From Pavlovales sp. CCMP2436 (lineage: Eukaryota; Haptophyta; Pavlovophyceae; Pavlovales): 16,825 nucleotides of DNA. Positions 7,101 through 12,245 of the stretch are shown piece by piece. The stretch lies in NCBI GenBank assembly GCA_026770615.1, contig MU631309.1, positions 155,608-172,432 on the forward strand, in the 5' to 3' direction. Every line of letters begins with the position of its first letter. The first letter of the stretch is position 1. A program made the position numbers and the translations under genes. The notes beneath the pieces are model-generated. The model searched no databases. It worked only from the letters and a program-made list of their open reading frames with translations, and was not told where the DNA came from.

Positions 7101-8457
7101 GGATGAAGGGGAGCAGGGAGGCCCCTTGCCTGCGCACGCGTGCAGGAGTGGAGGCGGCTTCCCTCTTAGAGCAGCGCATGAGCCGCATACTCGCCTCGGC
7201 AGCACGCAGGTTTGCGAATAATACCAATATTAACGATAGGACTAACAGCGGTCATCATTTCATTGTATTATCTTTTAAATACACGTTGCAGTCACCCCCC
7301 CCCCACACACACACACAACCCACATGATTGCAGGCATAGGAGAGGCAGGCAGCACCGCTCGACGCACCCACTTGGCAGGCAGCAGGCACTGCACCATTTA
7401 CAGAACGGAGTTTCAAAAGAGGCGGTAGAAGGCGCTCCCGCAGCGGAGGGAGGAAAGGGAGGGAGTCCGGCAGGGGGCAGGGACGTGTTCCTCGTGCCCG
7501 AGCCGGAGCACGACTCACTCTGCACGGCATGCAACGATGGGGGCCTGCTGCTGTGCTGCGACGGTGCTTTCTCTGCAACCTGTTTAGCTTGACCTCAGCG
7601 TCCCTACCTTAATCCCCCTTCGCAGTCTTTTTTCCAAACCCTTACGCCTGGCCCTAGTCCTAGCCCTAACAATAGCCTCGATTAAAAATAGTAGGGCCCG
7701 TTCGCTTCACTCCTAACCTTGGCCCCAGCCCTAGCCCTGATTCAGTTCGGTCTGCTGCTGTGCTGCGACTGACACTTCCTTTGCAACCCCTCTTAAGCCC
7801 TTACCTTAGCCCTAATTCTAGTCCTTTACTTATTATTGTTATTCATAACGACAGGCTGCACGTCTGCCTTCCACCGCACTGCTGATGCGGTTACTGTTCA
7901 TGCAACCAATACAAATAAACTCACGATAGCTATTATTAGCGCTAAATCACCCCCCCCCCCCACACACACACTCGCACGCACCTTTCTGCAGGCTGCACGT
8001 CTGCCTTCCACCCGCACTGCGCAGGCCTCACCAAGCCACCTTCCGACGAGCAAAATTGGTTCTGCGACTTGTGCGAGGTAAAAATATGAGTACATCATCA
8101 TCATCATCATCATCATCACAATACATAATAATGTTTTGCGACCTGTGCGAGGGGTGTCTTGTAAACATAGTAATTGCTATTCTATTAATTCTTTATCGCG
8201 TACACGCATACGCAAGCGCGCAGTAAGAGGGGGGGGGGAGAGAAGCGGGGCCGAGAGGGGTGGGGGGGGGGGGAGAAGCAGTGAGAGAGAGAGAGAAGTA
8301 GAGACCGTGTGAACACTGCGCAGCTAGTCTCGTCTCCTCACGCGCATAGCTCACTCGCACTCCCCCCCCCCTCCCCTTCCCGCCCCGCTGCTTGCAGGGC
8401 GAAATCGAGCGCGAGGAGTCGCTGCGCCTCAAATTTGGGCAAGCGTTCGGCCAGTAG
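1730..8457 (+). CDS. Large PHD-finger protein gene, ten visible exons
   Basis: Exons are ~1730-2961, 3042-3175, 3590-3789, 4230-5189, 5546-5611, 5727-5783, 6833-7209, 7334-7563, 7992-8077 and 8398-8457. All introns are GT-AG, and phases match across all nine joints. From 1847 the product is about 1094 residues. Seen in order: a Cys cluster CAHCRDGSCIAC, Ala/Pro/Gly-rich disorder, acidic SD repeats beside KR-rich stretches (likely nuclear localisation), an RGG-rich region, a more conserved-looking block (exons 5-7), and a C-terminal PHD finger. The finger is C4HC3: CTAC, LLLCCDGC, FHPHC, then WFCDLC. PHD fingers bind histone H3 tails. An acidic residue just before the first Cys, the NDGG turn and no evident aromatic cage resemble the family that reads unmodified H3K4; that specificity is inference. 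The likely role is chromatin-associated in the nucleus. The start codon is unresolved. Confidence 0.85.
1785..1911 (+). repeat. In-frame 84-nt-period duplication in exon 1
   Basis: The segment starting CAGCGCTCACTCTCGCCCGA (1787) recurs as CAGCGCTCGCTCTCGCCCGA (1871). The period of 84 nt equals 28 codons, so both copies read QRSLSPEP in the same frame. Both begin with a CAG that could serve as a splice acceptor, so one may instead be a duplicated exon start lying in an intron. Confidence 0.75.
2468..2470 (+). promoter_or_regulatory. First in-frame ATG with strong Kozak context
   Basis: GCCGCCATGG matches the vertebrate-style Kozak consensus. It is the first ATG in the exon 1 frame. Strong G/C third-position bias upstream argues that it is internal, but it could be an alternative start giving a protein about 207 codons shorter than one begun at 1847. 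Confidence 0.4.
2581..2612 (+). repeat. Coding hexamer repeat for Ser-Asp
   Basis: Tandem GGATTC/GGACTC hexamers encode alternating Asp-Ser. They form an acidic block next to basic stretches, of the kind commonly phosphorylated by casein kinase 2. Confidence 0.8.
3042..3175 (+). CDS. PHD gene, exon 2
   Basis: The acceptor is GGGCAG|CGAGG after an 80-nt AT-rich intron (2962-3041). The exon continues the acidic theme (SEGGSDSDEEDG), turns Arg-rich (GRRGRREARDRRGRDRSK), then reads PVCEPVLPEGEVF. The donor TTCG|GTGCGC at 3175/3176 gives phase 1, which matches exon 3. The frame stays open beyond this into CCCTGA/CCCTAA-like repeats, so a later donor cannot be excluded, but this one fits phase and composition. 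Confidence 0.7.
3176..3589 (+). other. Intron 2 (414 nt) with telomere-like motifs
   Basis: Contains a degenerate CCCTGG/CCCTGA/CCCTAA run (about 3200-3270), a TA/CA-rich tract (3417-3455) and a T-rich tail ending TTTGCAG at 3589. No convincing copy of the preceding exon end was found here, unlike the other long introns. Confidence 0.65.
3590..3789 (+). CDS. PHD gene, exon 3
   Basis: Entered at phase 1 after TTTGCAG. It encodes a compact, hydrophobic and probably folded segment: FFPPADEQTLDGLLATAVHP, then ISLLALLADVPFLAAVAATE, then SMSSLRDLRELPPLVGE. This is the least low-complexity part of the N-terminal half. The hydrophobic run is too interrupted to be a convincing membrane segment in a protein otherwise suited to the nucleus. 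The donor GAGAG|GTAATT at 3789/3790 leaves phase 0. Confidence 0.78.
3744..3926 (+). repeat. Exon 3 end and its copy inside intron 3
   Basis: The last 46 nt of exon 3 (3744-3789) recur at 3881-3926 with 38 of 46 identical by eye. At the copy the donor GT has become GC (GAGAG|GCCTC). Flanking CCTAGCCCTGCGGGG and CCCTAGTTATTATC blocks are also doubled (about 3842-3872 and 3989-4042), so the duplication covered both sides of the splice site. Confidence 0.85.
4041..4216 (+). repeat. Composite C-run, (CA)n and CTG/CCG tract in intron 3
   Basis: C-runs and ACACACAC (4047-4083) are followed by about 16 CTG/CTT-type triplets and then CCG triplets (about 4107-4172) and another C-run (4195-4208). The tract lies just upstream of the acceptor TTCCATTAG at 4229 and creates spurious poly-Leu/Pro frames. 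Confidence 0.85.
4230..5189 (+). CDS. PHD gene, exon 4 (RGG and Ala/Pro-rich)
   Basis: Phase 0 at both ends. The start VYLHASTAAMLLAEKLPLPL is fold-like. It is followed by Gly-rich repeats, then RGG-type motifs (ARGGRGTGG, GRGGRGGA, SGGRGGGKG) at about 4610-4800, which in other proteins bind RNA and are arginine-methylated. An Ala/Val-rich low-complexity stretch and a Pro/Ala linker lead to WWPLVSYEALDE at the end. The donor GACGAG|GTGGGG is at 5189/5190. A consensus-quality GTGAGT at 4345 could act as an alternative donor, but the frame continues openly past it. Confidence 0.72.
5190..5545 (+). other. Intron 4 (356 nt) with a weak exon-end copy
   Basis: The last 15 nt of exon 4 (GAGGCCCTCGACGAG) reappear at 5405-5419 as AAGGACCTTGACGAG (12 of 15), followed by TT instead of GT and similar T/C-rich sequence. 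The intron also holds a CCTAGCCCTA motif, a C-run (5338-5352) and CTA triplets before the acceptor GACAG at 5545. Confidence 0.6.
5546..5611 (+). CDS. PHD gene, exon 5
   Basis: A 66-nt phase 0/0 exon encoding VTSVHDKDRGFKEMPMTERG plus LK. The acceptor is GATGACAG and the donor CTTAAG|GTACAG. It is charged and not low complexity, so it probably belongs to a structured segment with exons 6 and 7. No family is recognised. Confidence 0.75.
5727..5783 (+). CDS. PHD gene, exon 6
   Basis: A 57-nt phase 0/0 exon encoding VWMSGVGSRTLDAEIGLLQ. The acceptor TCTAAG follows a 115-nt intron, and the donor is TTGCAG|GTATGC. It reads directly into exon 7 (GLLDERSACNRNTVHSLHSC), giving a continuous amphipathic helix-like segment. 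Confidence 0.78.
5757..5849 (+). repeat. Exon 6 end and its copy inside intron 6
   Basis: The last 27 nt of exon 6 (5757-5783) recur at 5823-5849 with 22 of 27 identical. The donor changes from CAG|GTATGC to CAG|GCAATA, so GT has become GC. The spacing is 66 nt. Confidence 0.85.
5845..6679 (+). repeat. 8-bp target-site duplication TTCAGGCA
   Basis: Copies at 5845-5852 and 6672-6679 bracket the foldback element. The left copy overlaps the end of the exon-6 copy (TTCAG|GCA), so the transposon inserted after the exon-end duplication was present. Confidence 0.8.
5853..6671. mobile_element. 819-bp foldback/MITE element in intron 6
   Basis: Two arms of roughly 350-400 bp are reverse complements with high similarity. 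The outer left end reads AGGGATAAAAATACAGGGGA, and the right end read in reverse is GGGGGATAAGAATACAAGGG. Further matching blocks include TGCGTGAGTCAACTGCCGCT against TGCGTGAGTCATCTGCCGCT, both GC-rich cores, and a central unpaired part near 6230-6300. An exact 8-bp direct repeat TTCAGGCA flanks it (5845-5852 and 6672-6679). Eight-base duplications are typical of hAT-type elements, but no transposase is inside, so it is non-autonomous. Long open frames on both strands here are by-products of the palindrome. Confidence 0.87.
6833..7209 (+). CDS. PHD gene, exon 7
   Basis: The acceptor follows a strong pyrimidine tract (C-run, then T-rich, TTTTTTTGCAG at 6832). The product starts GLLDERSACNRNTVHSLHSC and continues LVQELSGYPGGLGGVCGEAD, a fold-like segment with several Cys. 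After that it is basic and Ser/Gly-rich and ends with the helix-like SLLEQRMSRILASAARR. The donor CACGCAG|GTTTGC at 7209/7210 leaves phase 2, matching exon 8. Confidence 0.8.
7210..7333 (+). other. Intron 7 (124 nt)
   Basis: Short and AT-rich in the first half, then a C-run directly followed by (AC)n (about 7296-7318) before the acceptor GATTGCAG. No copy of the exon end is seen. Confidence 0.75.
7334..7563 (+). CDS. PHD gene, exon 8: first half of the PHD finger
   Basis: Enters at phase 2 and reads a basic His/Arg-rich, Gly-rich linker (RHRRGRQHRSTHPLGRQQ), then DVFLVPEPEHDSLCTACNDG followed by GLLLCCD. It supplies the first three zinc ligands: Cys-x2-Cys, then the Cys of the CD pair. The acidic PEPEHD preceding the first Cys matches the position that contacts H3K4 in readers of the unmodified tail. 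The donor TGCGACG|GTGCTT at 7563/7564 splits the Gly codon (phase 1). Confidence 0.9.
7545..7769 (+). repeat. Exon 8 end and its copy inside intron 8
   Basis: CTGCTGCTGTGCTGCGAC at 7545-7562 is repeated without mismatch at 7752-7769. Similarity runs on across the splice site (TCTGCAACC against TTTGCAACC), but the donor context GACGGT has become GACTGA. The CTG-rich part is low complexity; the trailing TGCGAC and TTGCAACC parts are not. Confidence 0.75.
7855..8020 (+). repeat. Decoy copy of exon 9 start inside intron 8
   Basis: 28 nt at 7855-7882 match the first 29 nt of exon 9 (7992-8020) except for one deleted C. The copy is also preceded by an AG (ACGACAG), as a real acceptor would be. Using it would shift the frame before the sixth zinc ligand (HPHC is lost), so it is a decoy or fossil and not the exon. 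Confidence 0.85.
7992..8077 (+). CDS. PHD gene, exon 9: second half of the PHD finger
   Basis: Starts at phase 1 after TTTCTGCAG and completes the zinc finger: GCTSAFHPHCAGL, then TKPPSDEQNWFCDLCE. It supplies the fourth Cys, the His, and the last three Cys, with the conserved Phe before the His and the Trp two residues before the seventh ligand. The proline pair and spacing are typical of PHD fingers. The donor TGCGAG|GTAAAA at 8077/8078 leaves phase 0. Confidence 0.92.
8060..8151 (+). repeat. Exon 9 end and its copy inside intron 9
   Basis: The last 18 nt of exon 9 (TTCTGCGACTTGTGCGAG) recur at 8134-8151 as TTTTGCGACCTGTGCGAG (16 of 18). The donor GT is replaced by GG. The spacing is 74 nt, and an ATC triplet run (8094-8118) lies between them. 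Confidence 0.8.
8094..8302 (+). repeat. Microsatellites in intron 9
   Basis: An (ATC)n run (about 8094-8118), G-runs (8229-8237 and 8261-8271) and a (GA)n run (8281-8295) lie before the C-rich acceptor tract. Confidence 0.85.
8398..8457 (+). CDS. PHD gene, last exon
   Basis: After CTGCTTGCAG the frame continues GEIEREESLRLKFGQAFGQ and stops at TAG (8455-8457). The PHD finger therefore lies only about 20 residues from the C-terminus. The charged tail looks helical. The 3' flank 8458-8654 has no further frame; an AATATAAAG at about 8520 and AT-rich sequence at 8585-8640 could include the poly(A) region, but no canonical AATAAA is seen. Confidence 0.87.
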   Translation, partial: GEIEREESLRLKFGQAFGQ

Positions 8458-8654
8458 CAGTGGAGTCGTGGTTCAGAGACTTGACAGCCGGCTGCCGCAC
8501 CCAGCATACTGATGCAGCATAATATAAAGACAGAGTCGGAAACTTAAAGTTGGCTTAGCCGGTTGGCGGCATGCGCGCAGCAACATTATTATATCGTATT
8601 ATTTTTATATAACTATTTATACAATATGATTACTATCTTTAGTAACCAGTAATG

Positions 8655-9093
8655 GGTCGAAGTCCGAATTAGTGGCGCGATTCCGCACTGGGGAGGGGGA
8701 AAAGTAGTGGCTGGGACGAAGAAGTAGACATTGGTCACCCCTGCGCGCTAAGTGTCGATAACTGATGTCGAATAGAGCCCTCCTCGACGGTCGGAGCCCA
8801 CCTCGTGTGCCTCTTAGGTGCCTTTAGGGTCGACAACGTACTTAGTGTAACTAACATTTCCGATTTTCAGCGTTCGGAAGCAAAAAGAAAGTCATAGTTC
8901 CCGACGTGGTGGCGCGGAGTTAGTTGCAGATTCGTGAATGGGGCGGTGCCCCATTCACGTATCTGCGCCCCATTTACGAATCTGCGACAAACTCCGCGGC
9001 ACCACCTCCGGTTCCTGAGTTGCTCCGGAGGATTTTCACCGGACTTTTTTCGAATTTCCCCCGGACTGGCCACGAATTTGGATTTTGACCCTA
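8655..9093 (+). mobile_element. TIR element (family 1), copy 1
   Basis: The left end GGTCGAAGTCCGAATTAGTG and the reversed right end GGTCAAAATCCAAATTCGTG are terminal inverted repeats. A candidate 5-bp duplication TAATG flanks it (8650-8654 and 9094-9098, the right end with extra CTA after GACC). The whole element reappears in reverse orientation at 12721-13140. It carries no coding capacity and has a strong internal cruciform. It is probably a non-autonomous DNA transposon. Confidence 0.8.
8905..9007. repeat. Internal cruciform of family 1, copy 1
   Basis: The arm around 8906-8944 (including GCAGATTCGTGAATGGGGC) pairs with 8966-9005 (GCCCCATTTACGAATCTGC and onward through ACTCCGCGGCACCAC). 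An extra GCCCCATTCACGTATCTGC sits in the loop at 8948-8966, so three related segments compete for pairing. Confidence 0.8.
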
Positions 9094-9098
9094 TAATG

Positions 9099-9690
9099 CG
9101 AAAAAGCCCGATGTATTTGTGAGGCTGTGAGCGGCCGCCTGCCTCGCTTCGTCCGACGGGTGGGTAGCGGGTAATTTAGAACCAGAAGCTTACTACCGGT
9201 CAAAGTCAGTGATATAGAGAGTTTTGCGACGAAACTTGGAGGGCCGGATAGCACACAAGGCGCGTCGGGCGTCCGGCCAGCTAGCGCATTTCCCCGTCAG
9301 ACCTGTTCGTCAGTCGTGCGAGCGCGTCGCGCATTGCAAAGAATCTGAATAAATTTCGGCCGTGATTTCGACTGAATGCACTCTGGCGCTCGAATGAGAG
9401 CGGCCACACCGAGCTCGCTTATGAATCCTAGCGTTCCATGTGAGCTTGCGGTCACGCCAATGCCGGTACTTTTGTTATATCTTGAGAACTCGGGAAGCCA
9501 TTGCTATGTTATGATGCCCCTTCTACCGTCTGGGGCGCAGTCTCTGCGTCCAGGAGGCCCCGGGTGTCATCAGTGTCTGAGCGTCACTCTGTTGAGCTTT
9601 AGCGTCACCTTGGGCCTTGCGGTGGTAGTACCAAAGCGCCGACAGAGCTTCGAGCAGGCGATTTCGTTCGGGTTTTCTTGAAGACGGATT
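9099..9690. other. No gene supported
   Basis: Mixed-composition sequence with short chance frames on both strands. The right part may be the 3' tail of the minus-strand LINE relic that follows. No repeat within the window matches it. Confidence 0.5.
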
Positions 9691-9699
9691 TCACGTCCG

Positions 9700-10410
9700 G
9701 TTGTCTCATCAATTTGTGCCAGGATGTCTTGTCTTGTGCGGCCTTGCCCCAGCTCGCCGAGACGCCAACGCCGACTGCTTGCCCGTCAAGGTTGAAGCCG
9801 ACGTCGTTGAGCTCGCGAGTTAGGTCGTGTCCGTAGGAGGTCATTGGTCGCCCGTTGCGTCGCGGTGCGTTGACCCACGATGCCATGAACTTGCGAGGAA
9901 GTCTCGACATATGCTCATGCGCATCACATGTCCCGCCCAGCATAATTTCCGATTGGAAATATGCAGTACTCGTCGATTTCTGTGACGCCGAGGGCGACGT
10001 ACTGCGGCGCGAGGGCAGCGTACTTGAAGATGTAGTTGGGAGATGAAGCGCGCAGCGGCTTTTTCCACGCCATTGCTCGCACGCAGCGGTTGTGAAACGC
10101 GCTCAGTCTTTGCCGCAGCTTTGAGGTTAGGACCCTGGATTTGCAGCCGTAGAGCAAGAACTGATGACTGAAAAAGAAAACCACGACAAAGCGAGTCAAG
10201 GAGCGAGCGACCGTGGACATGTTCAGACCTTGGGAGGAAATTGGCGAGACACGTTTGCGTCACGGCCGAACCACAGCGGATGTCGCTGAGTGCATGGTCG
10301 GGCGCGTAGCGGTCGCGAGTGCGGCCGAGCTCGAACTGGACTACTGGATAGGTCACCTGCGGGCTGGGCTACTACACGACTTTGTCCGCGACTTCATCGT
10401 GGAGTGAAAT
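9700..10410 (-). pseudogene. Decayed LINE (non-LTR retrotransposon) C-terminal tail
   Basis: Reading leftward in shifting frames gives the typical end of a LINE reverse transcriptase. FLLYGCKSRVLTSKL and RQRLSAFHNRCVRAMAW lie at about 10160-10050. Next comes the helical GI..Y region (AALAPQYVALGVTEIDEY) at about 10020-9965, then KLCWAGHVMRM at about 9940-9910. SRLPRKFMASWVNAPRRNGR and PMTSYGHDLTRELNDVGFNL follow at about 9905-9795, and AAQDKTSWHKLM ends it at about 9740-9705. The blocks lie in at least two frames, so the copy is dead. The YGCE/WAGHV/AQD..W order is well known in microalgal and protist LINEs. The catalytic YXDD region is not in the window, as expected of a 5'-truncated copy. 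Confidence 0.8.
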
Positions 10411-10517
10411 GAGGCCGACAAGGCGTGGCTCCCGCCAAGGGGGTGATGAGCGGGAGTGTCTTCACACTCTCGCAAGCTGTCGGGTCGCTTTGGGGGGCTC
10501 CAAAGTCCAACCCCTCT

Positions 10518-10676
10518 GGCCGGCTCTTAGAAAGCCCCGCAGGGCCCCCGGGGGCCCCGCCGGAGGCGCCTATGTGACTAACATAAAACTAACTTGTCAC
10601 ATAGCCCGGGGGCCCACGGGGCCCCCGGGGGCCCACGGATAATCCCCGTACGTTACGCCTTTTCTAAGAGCCGGCC
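10518..10676. mobile_element. 159-bp hairpin MITE
   Basis: Perfect 16-bp terminal inverted repeats: GGCCGGCTCTTAGAAA at 10518-10533 and its reverse complement at 10661-10676. Inside are GC-rich pairing blocks (GGGCCCCCGGGGGCCC type) and a central CTATGTGAC...GTCACATAG pair, so the whole element can fold on itself. CTCT flanks both ends (10514-10517 and 10677-10680), a candidate 4-bp target duplication. It has no coding capacity. Confidence 0.82.
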
Positions 10677-10766
10677 CTCTGGTGCGCGCTGGTGTCAAAA
10701 TGACTATATATTACGCGTGTCAGTTTGAAACCCCCCCCCCCTAGATCGTTTATATGACAACTCTGG

Positions 10767-10828
10767 AGGTTGGGTCATCCCCCTACCACCGATCGGGTTT
10801 TTTTAGGTTGGGTGACCCCCCTACCGCT
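10767..10828 (+). repeat. GGTTGGGT...CCCCCTACC repeat, copy 1
   Basis: Two units of GGTTGGGTCATCCCCCTACC type are separated by ACCGATCGGG plus a T-run. The arrangement recurs at 13594-13665, including the GATCGG spacer. Each unit is quasi-palindromic. A third partial GGTTGGGTGTCC lies at about 10856. The rest of 10829-11108 shows no supported gene. Confidence 0.7.
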
Positions 10829-11108
10829 TCATATTGAACTTTGGCCGCCGCACATAGGTTGGGTGTCCAAGGGTGGAATAGACTTGCTCTAATGTCTGAC
10901 GTCGACCAAGTCAGTGAGTGAACACCACCTGTTGAACCATGCTGAGCCGCTAATACTAATATAATACTTAAGTGGACTTTATTACAAACTTGATTGCTTG
11001 ATTCTTTTGGCGGTGGGCCGTAGGCCGATCGCGCGTAGCGCACGTGCAACATAGGATAAAATAGAACCTACAACGGCTAAAATAGATCCTACAATTTTCC
11101 CTCGCAAG

Positions 11109-11180
11109 CGGTCAGATGCTAGATTAAATCTAGCATCAGACCAGCACAGCATTCAGAACGGTCAGATGCTAGATTAAATC
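11109..11180 (+). repeat. 22-bp direct repeat with a palindrome
   Basis: CGGTCAGATGCTAGATTAAAT plus C occurs at 11109-11130 and 11159-11180, 50 nt apart. The first copy is extended to a near-perfect palindrome GATGCTAGATTAAATCTAGC plus ATC (11116-11138). Confidence 0.85.
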
Positions 11181-11340
11181 CCGGTCAGTAATATATATCA
11201 ATATTTTCCTGCCCAGTTTATACGTCTGTTCCCTGCCCAGAAGGCGCAGAAGTTAGTGCGTTAGGGAGCTGCAGGGCCTGCATGCGGGATCGAGTTCGTT
11301 GGAATGCGCGTTTTGGTTTCTTACAGCCTAACTAATAAAG

Positions 11341-11388
11341 GGCTATGGCATCGGTCACCCCCGGGCAGTCCGCAAGTGGAGAATGACC
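11341..11388 (+). repeat. GGTCACCCCCGG repeat, copy 1
   Basis: GGCTATGGCATCGGTCACCC and the following CGGGCAGTCCGCAAGTGG resemble 14997-15046 in the same orientation. Two further CAAGTGGAGA..GACCATAC units follow within 11373-11427. Confidence 0.65.
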
Positions 11389-11472
11389 ATACTGAACACT
11401 GTGACCAAGTGGAGACCGACCATACAGCCTCAATGACAGAGCTCGCTGTAGGCTTACCATGGATTCGTCTCG

Positions 11473-11662
11473 GTGAGCTTTAATTTATATATTTATCAGA
11501 AAGATGTGAGTTTGGGTGCGTGGGGTGGTAAATCAATAGCTAACAACGTGATGTCTATTTCAAAAAATGGGATTGGTGGATACTATACTAAGCATATAAC
11601 GCTGAAATATGTTCATGCACGTGGTAAAATTTTGGATACAGTAGTTAATGATTTTTTTGGAC
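11473..11662 (+). pseudogene. AT-rich coding-like island, origin unknown
   Basis: The frame is open for 63 codons until a MITE interrupts it. It reads FNLYIYQKDVSLGAWGGKSI, then ANNVMSISKNGIGGYYTKH, then ITLKYVHARGKILDTVVNDF. Codons favour A/T at the third position (TTT, AAT, TTA, ATT, AAA, GGT), opposite to the GC-rich exons of the PHD gene, and the protein text looks natural with no low complexity. There is no clear start. It may be organelle DNA moved to the nucleus, a viral fragment or the remnant of a foreign gene; I do not recognise the family. Confidence 0.4.
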
Positions 11663-11664
11663 TA

Positions 11665-11818
11665 CAGGGGATCGCGGGCAATAAGAAGGGCGACTTTTGA
11701 GCTTGAAGCTGAGCTTCTTAGCAAATTACATGCAAATGCTTAAATTACATACTAACAATTCAAAAAAACGAGACTCAGCTTCTTAACGGTACGGCTTCGT
11801 ATTGCCTGCGATCCCCTG
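11665..11818. mobile_element. 154-bp TA-flanked MITE
   Basis: The terminal inverted repeat CAGGGGATCGCGGGCAATA matches the reverse complement of the right end TATTGCCTGCGATCCCCTG except for one base. TA lies directly outside both ends (11663-11664 and 11819-11820), as in Tc1/mariner-type insertions. A second inner inverted pair involves GAGCTTGAAGCTGAGCTTCT and GAGACTCAGCTTCTTAACG segments. It has no coding capacity. It interrupts the AT-rich coding-like island. Confidence 0.85.
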
Positions 11819-11984
11819 TAAGTGCCCCTAGGGTTGCACCGAAGGTAAGTTATGCACATCTGAGGGAATGTAGGCTGCCCCACACGCTCAGAATATGCGG
11901 CAAGCAATCATCATCCCCGGCGTGGTGTGTGACACACGCTACTGGCACGTGCGCCCACATACCTGAATTCGGTATTAATGCTTA

Positions 11985-12245
11985 AAAAAAATGATTTTTG
12001 TTTTCAGCTGTAATTTCAATCGATTATAACAGACCAACGTTGGCTGCATCCAAAAGTTGATTGAATAATAATGGCTATCCCCATGCCGTGGCGTCCATGA
12101 CGATGTGCGATGACCATGGGTCCCCATCGTGCAGTTTGTCGGCTACAGCGTGCTGAATACCCCTTATTTGATACGGCTAGACCCCAGAGACGTTCGACGG
12201 ATCCTATCCAACCCTATTTAATAAGTTGGGTACACACAGTCGCCG
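11985..12245 (+). repeat. Family 2 repeat, intact copy a
   Basis: Shares an ordered series of blocks with copies b and c: ACCAACG, TGGCTATCCCCATG, GTGGCGTCCATGACGATGTG, TGACC, GTCGGCTACAGCGTGC, then CGGCTAGACCCC and GATCCTATCCAACCCTATT. It holds a single CGATG at 12101-12105, where copy b carries an insertion. There is no open frame, so this is probably a non-autonomous element or decayed transposon. Confidence 0.75.

Noticed and set aside
7836..8081. Open frame starting in intron 8 that includes the exon 9 decoy
   Set aside because: It lacks the sixth zinc ligand because of a one-base deletion, and splicing from exon 8 to 7992 gives a perfect PHD finger.
11109..11180. CRISPR-like repeat pair
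   Set aside because: There are only two units, one of them inside a palindrome, in eukaryotic sequence with no array.
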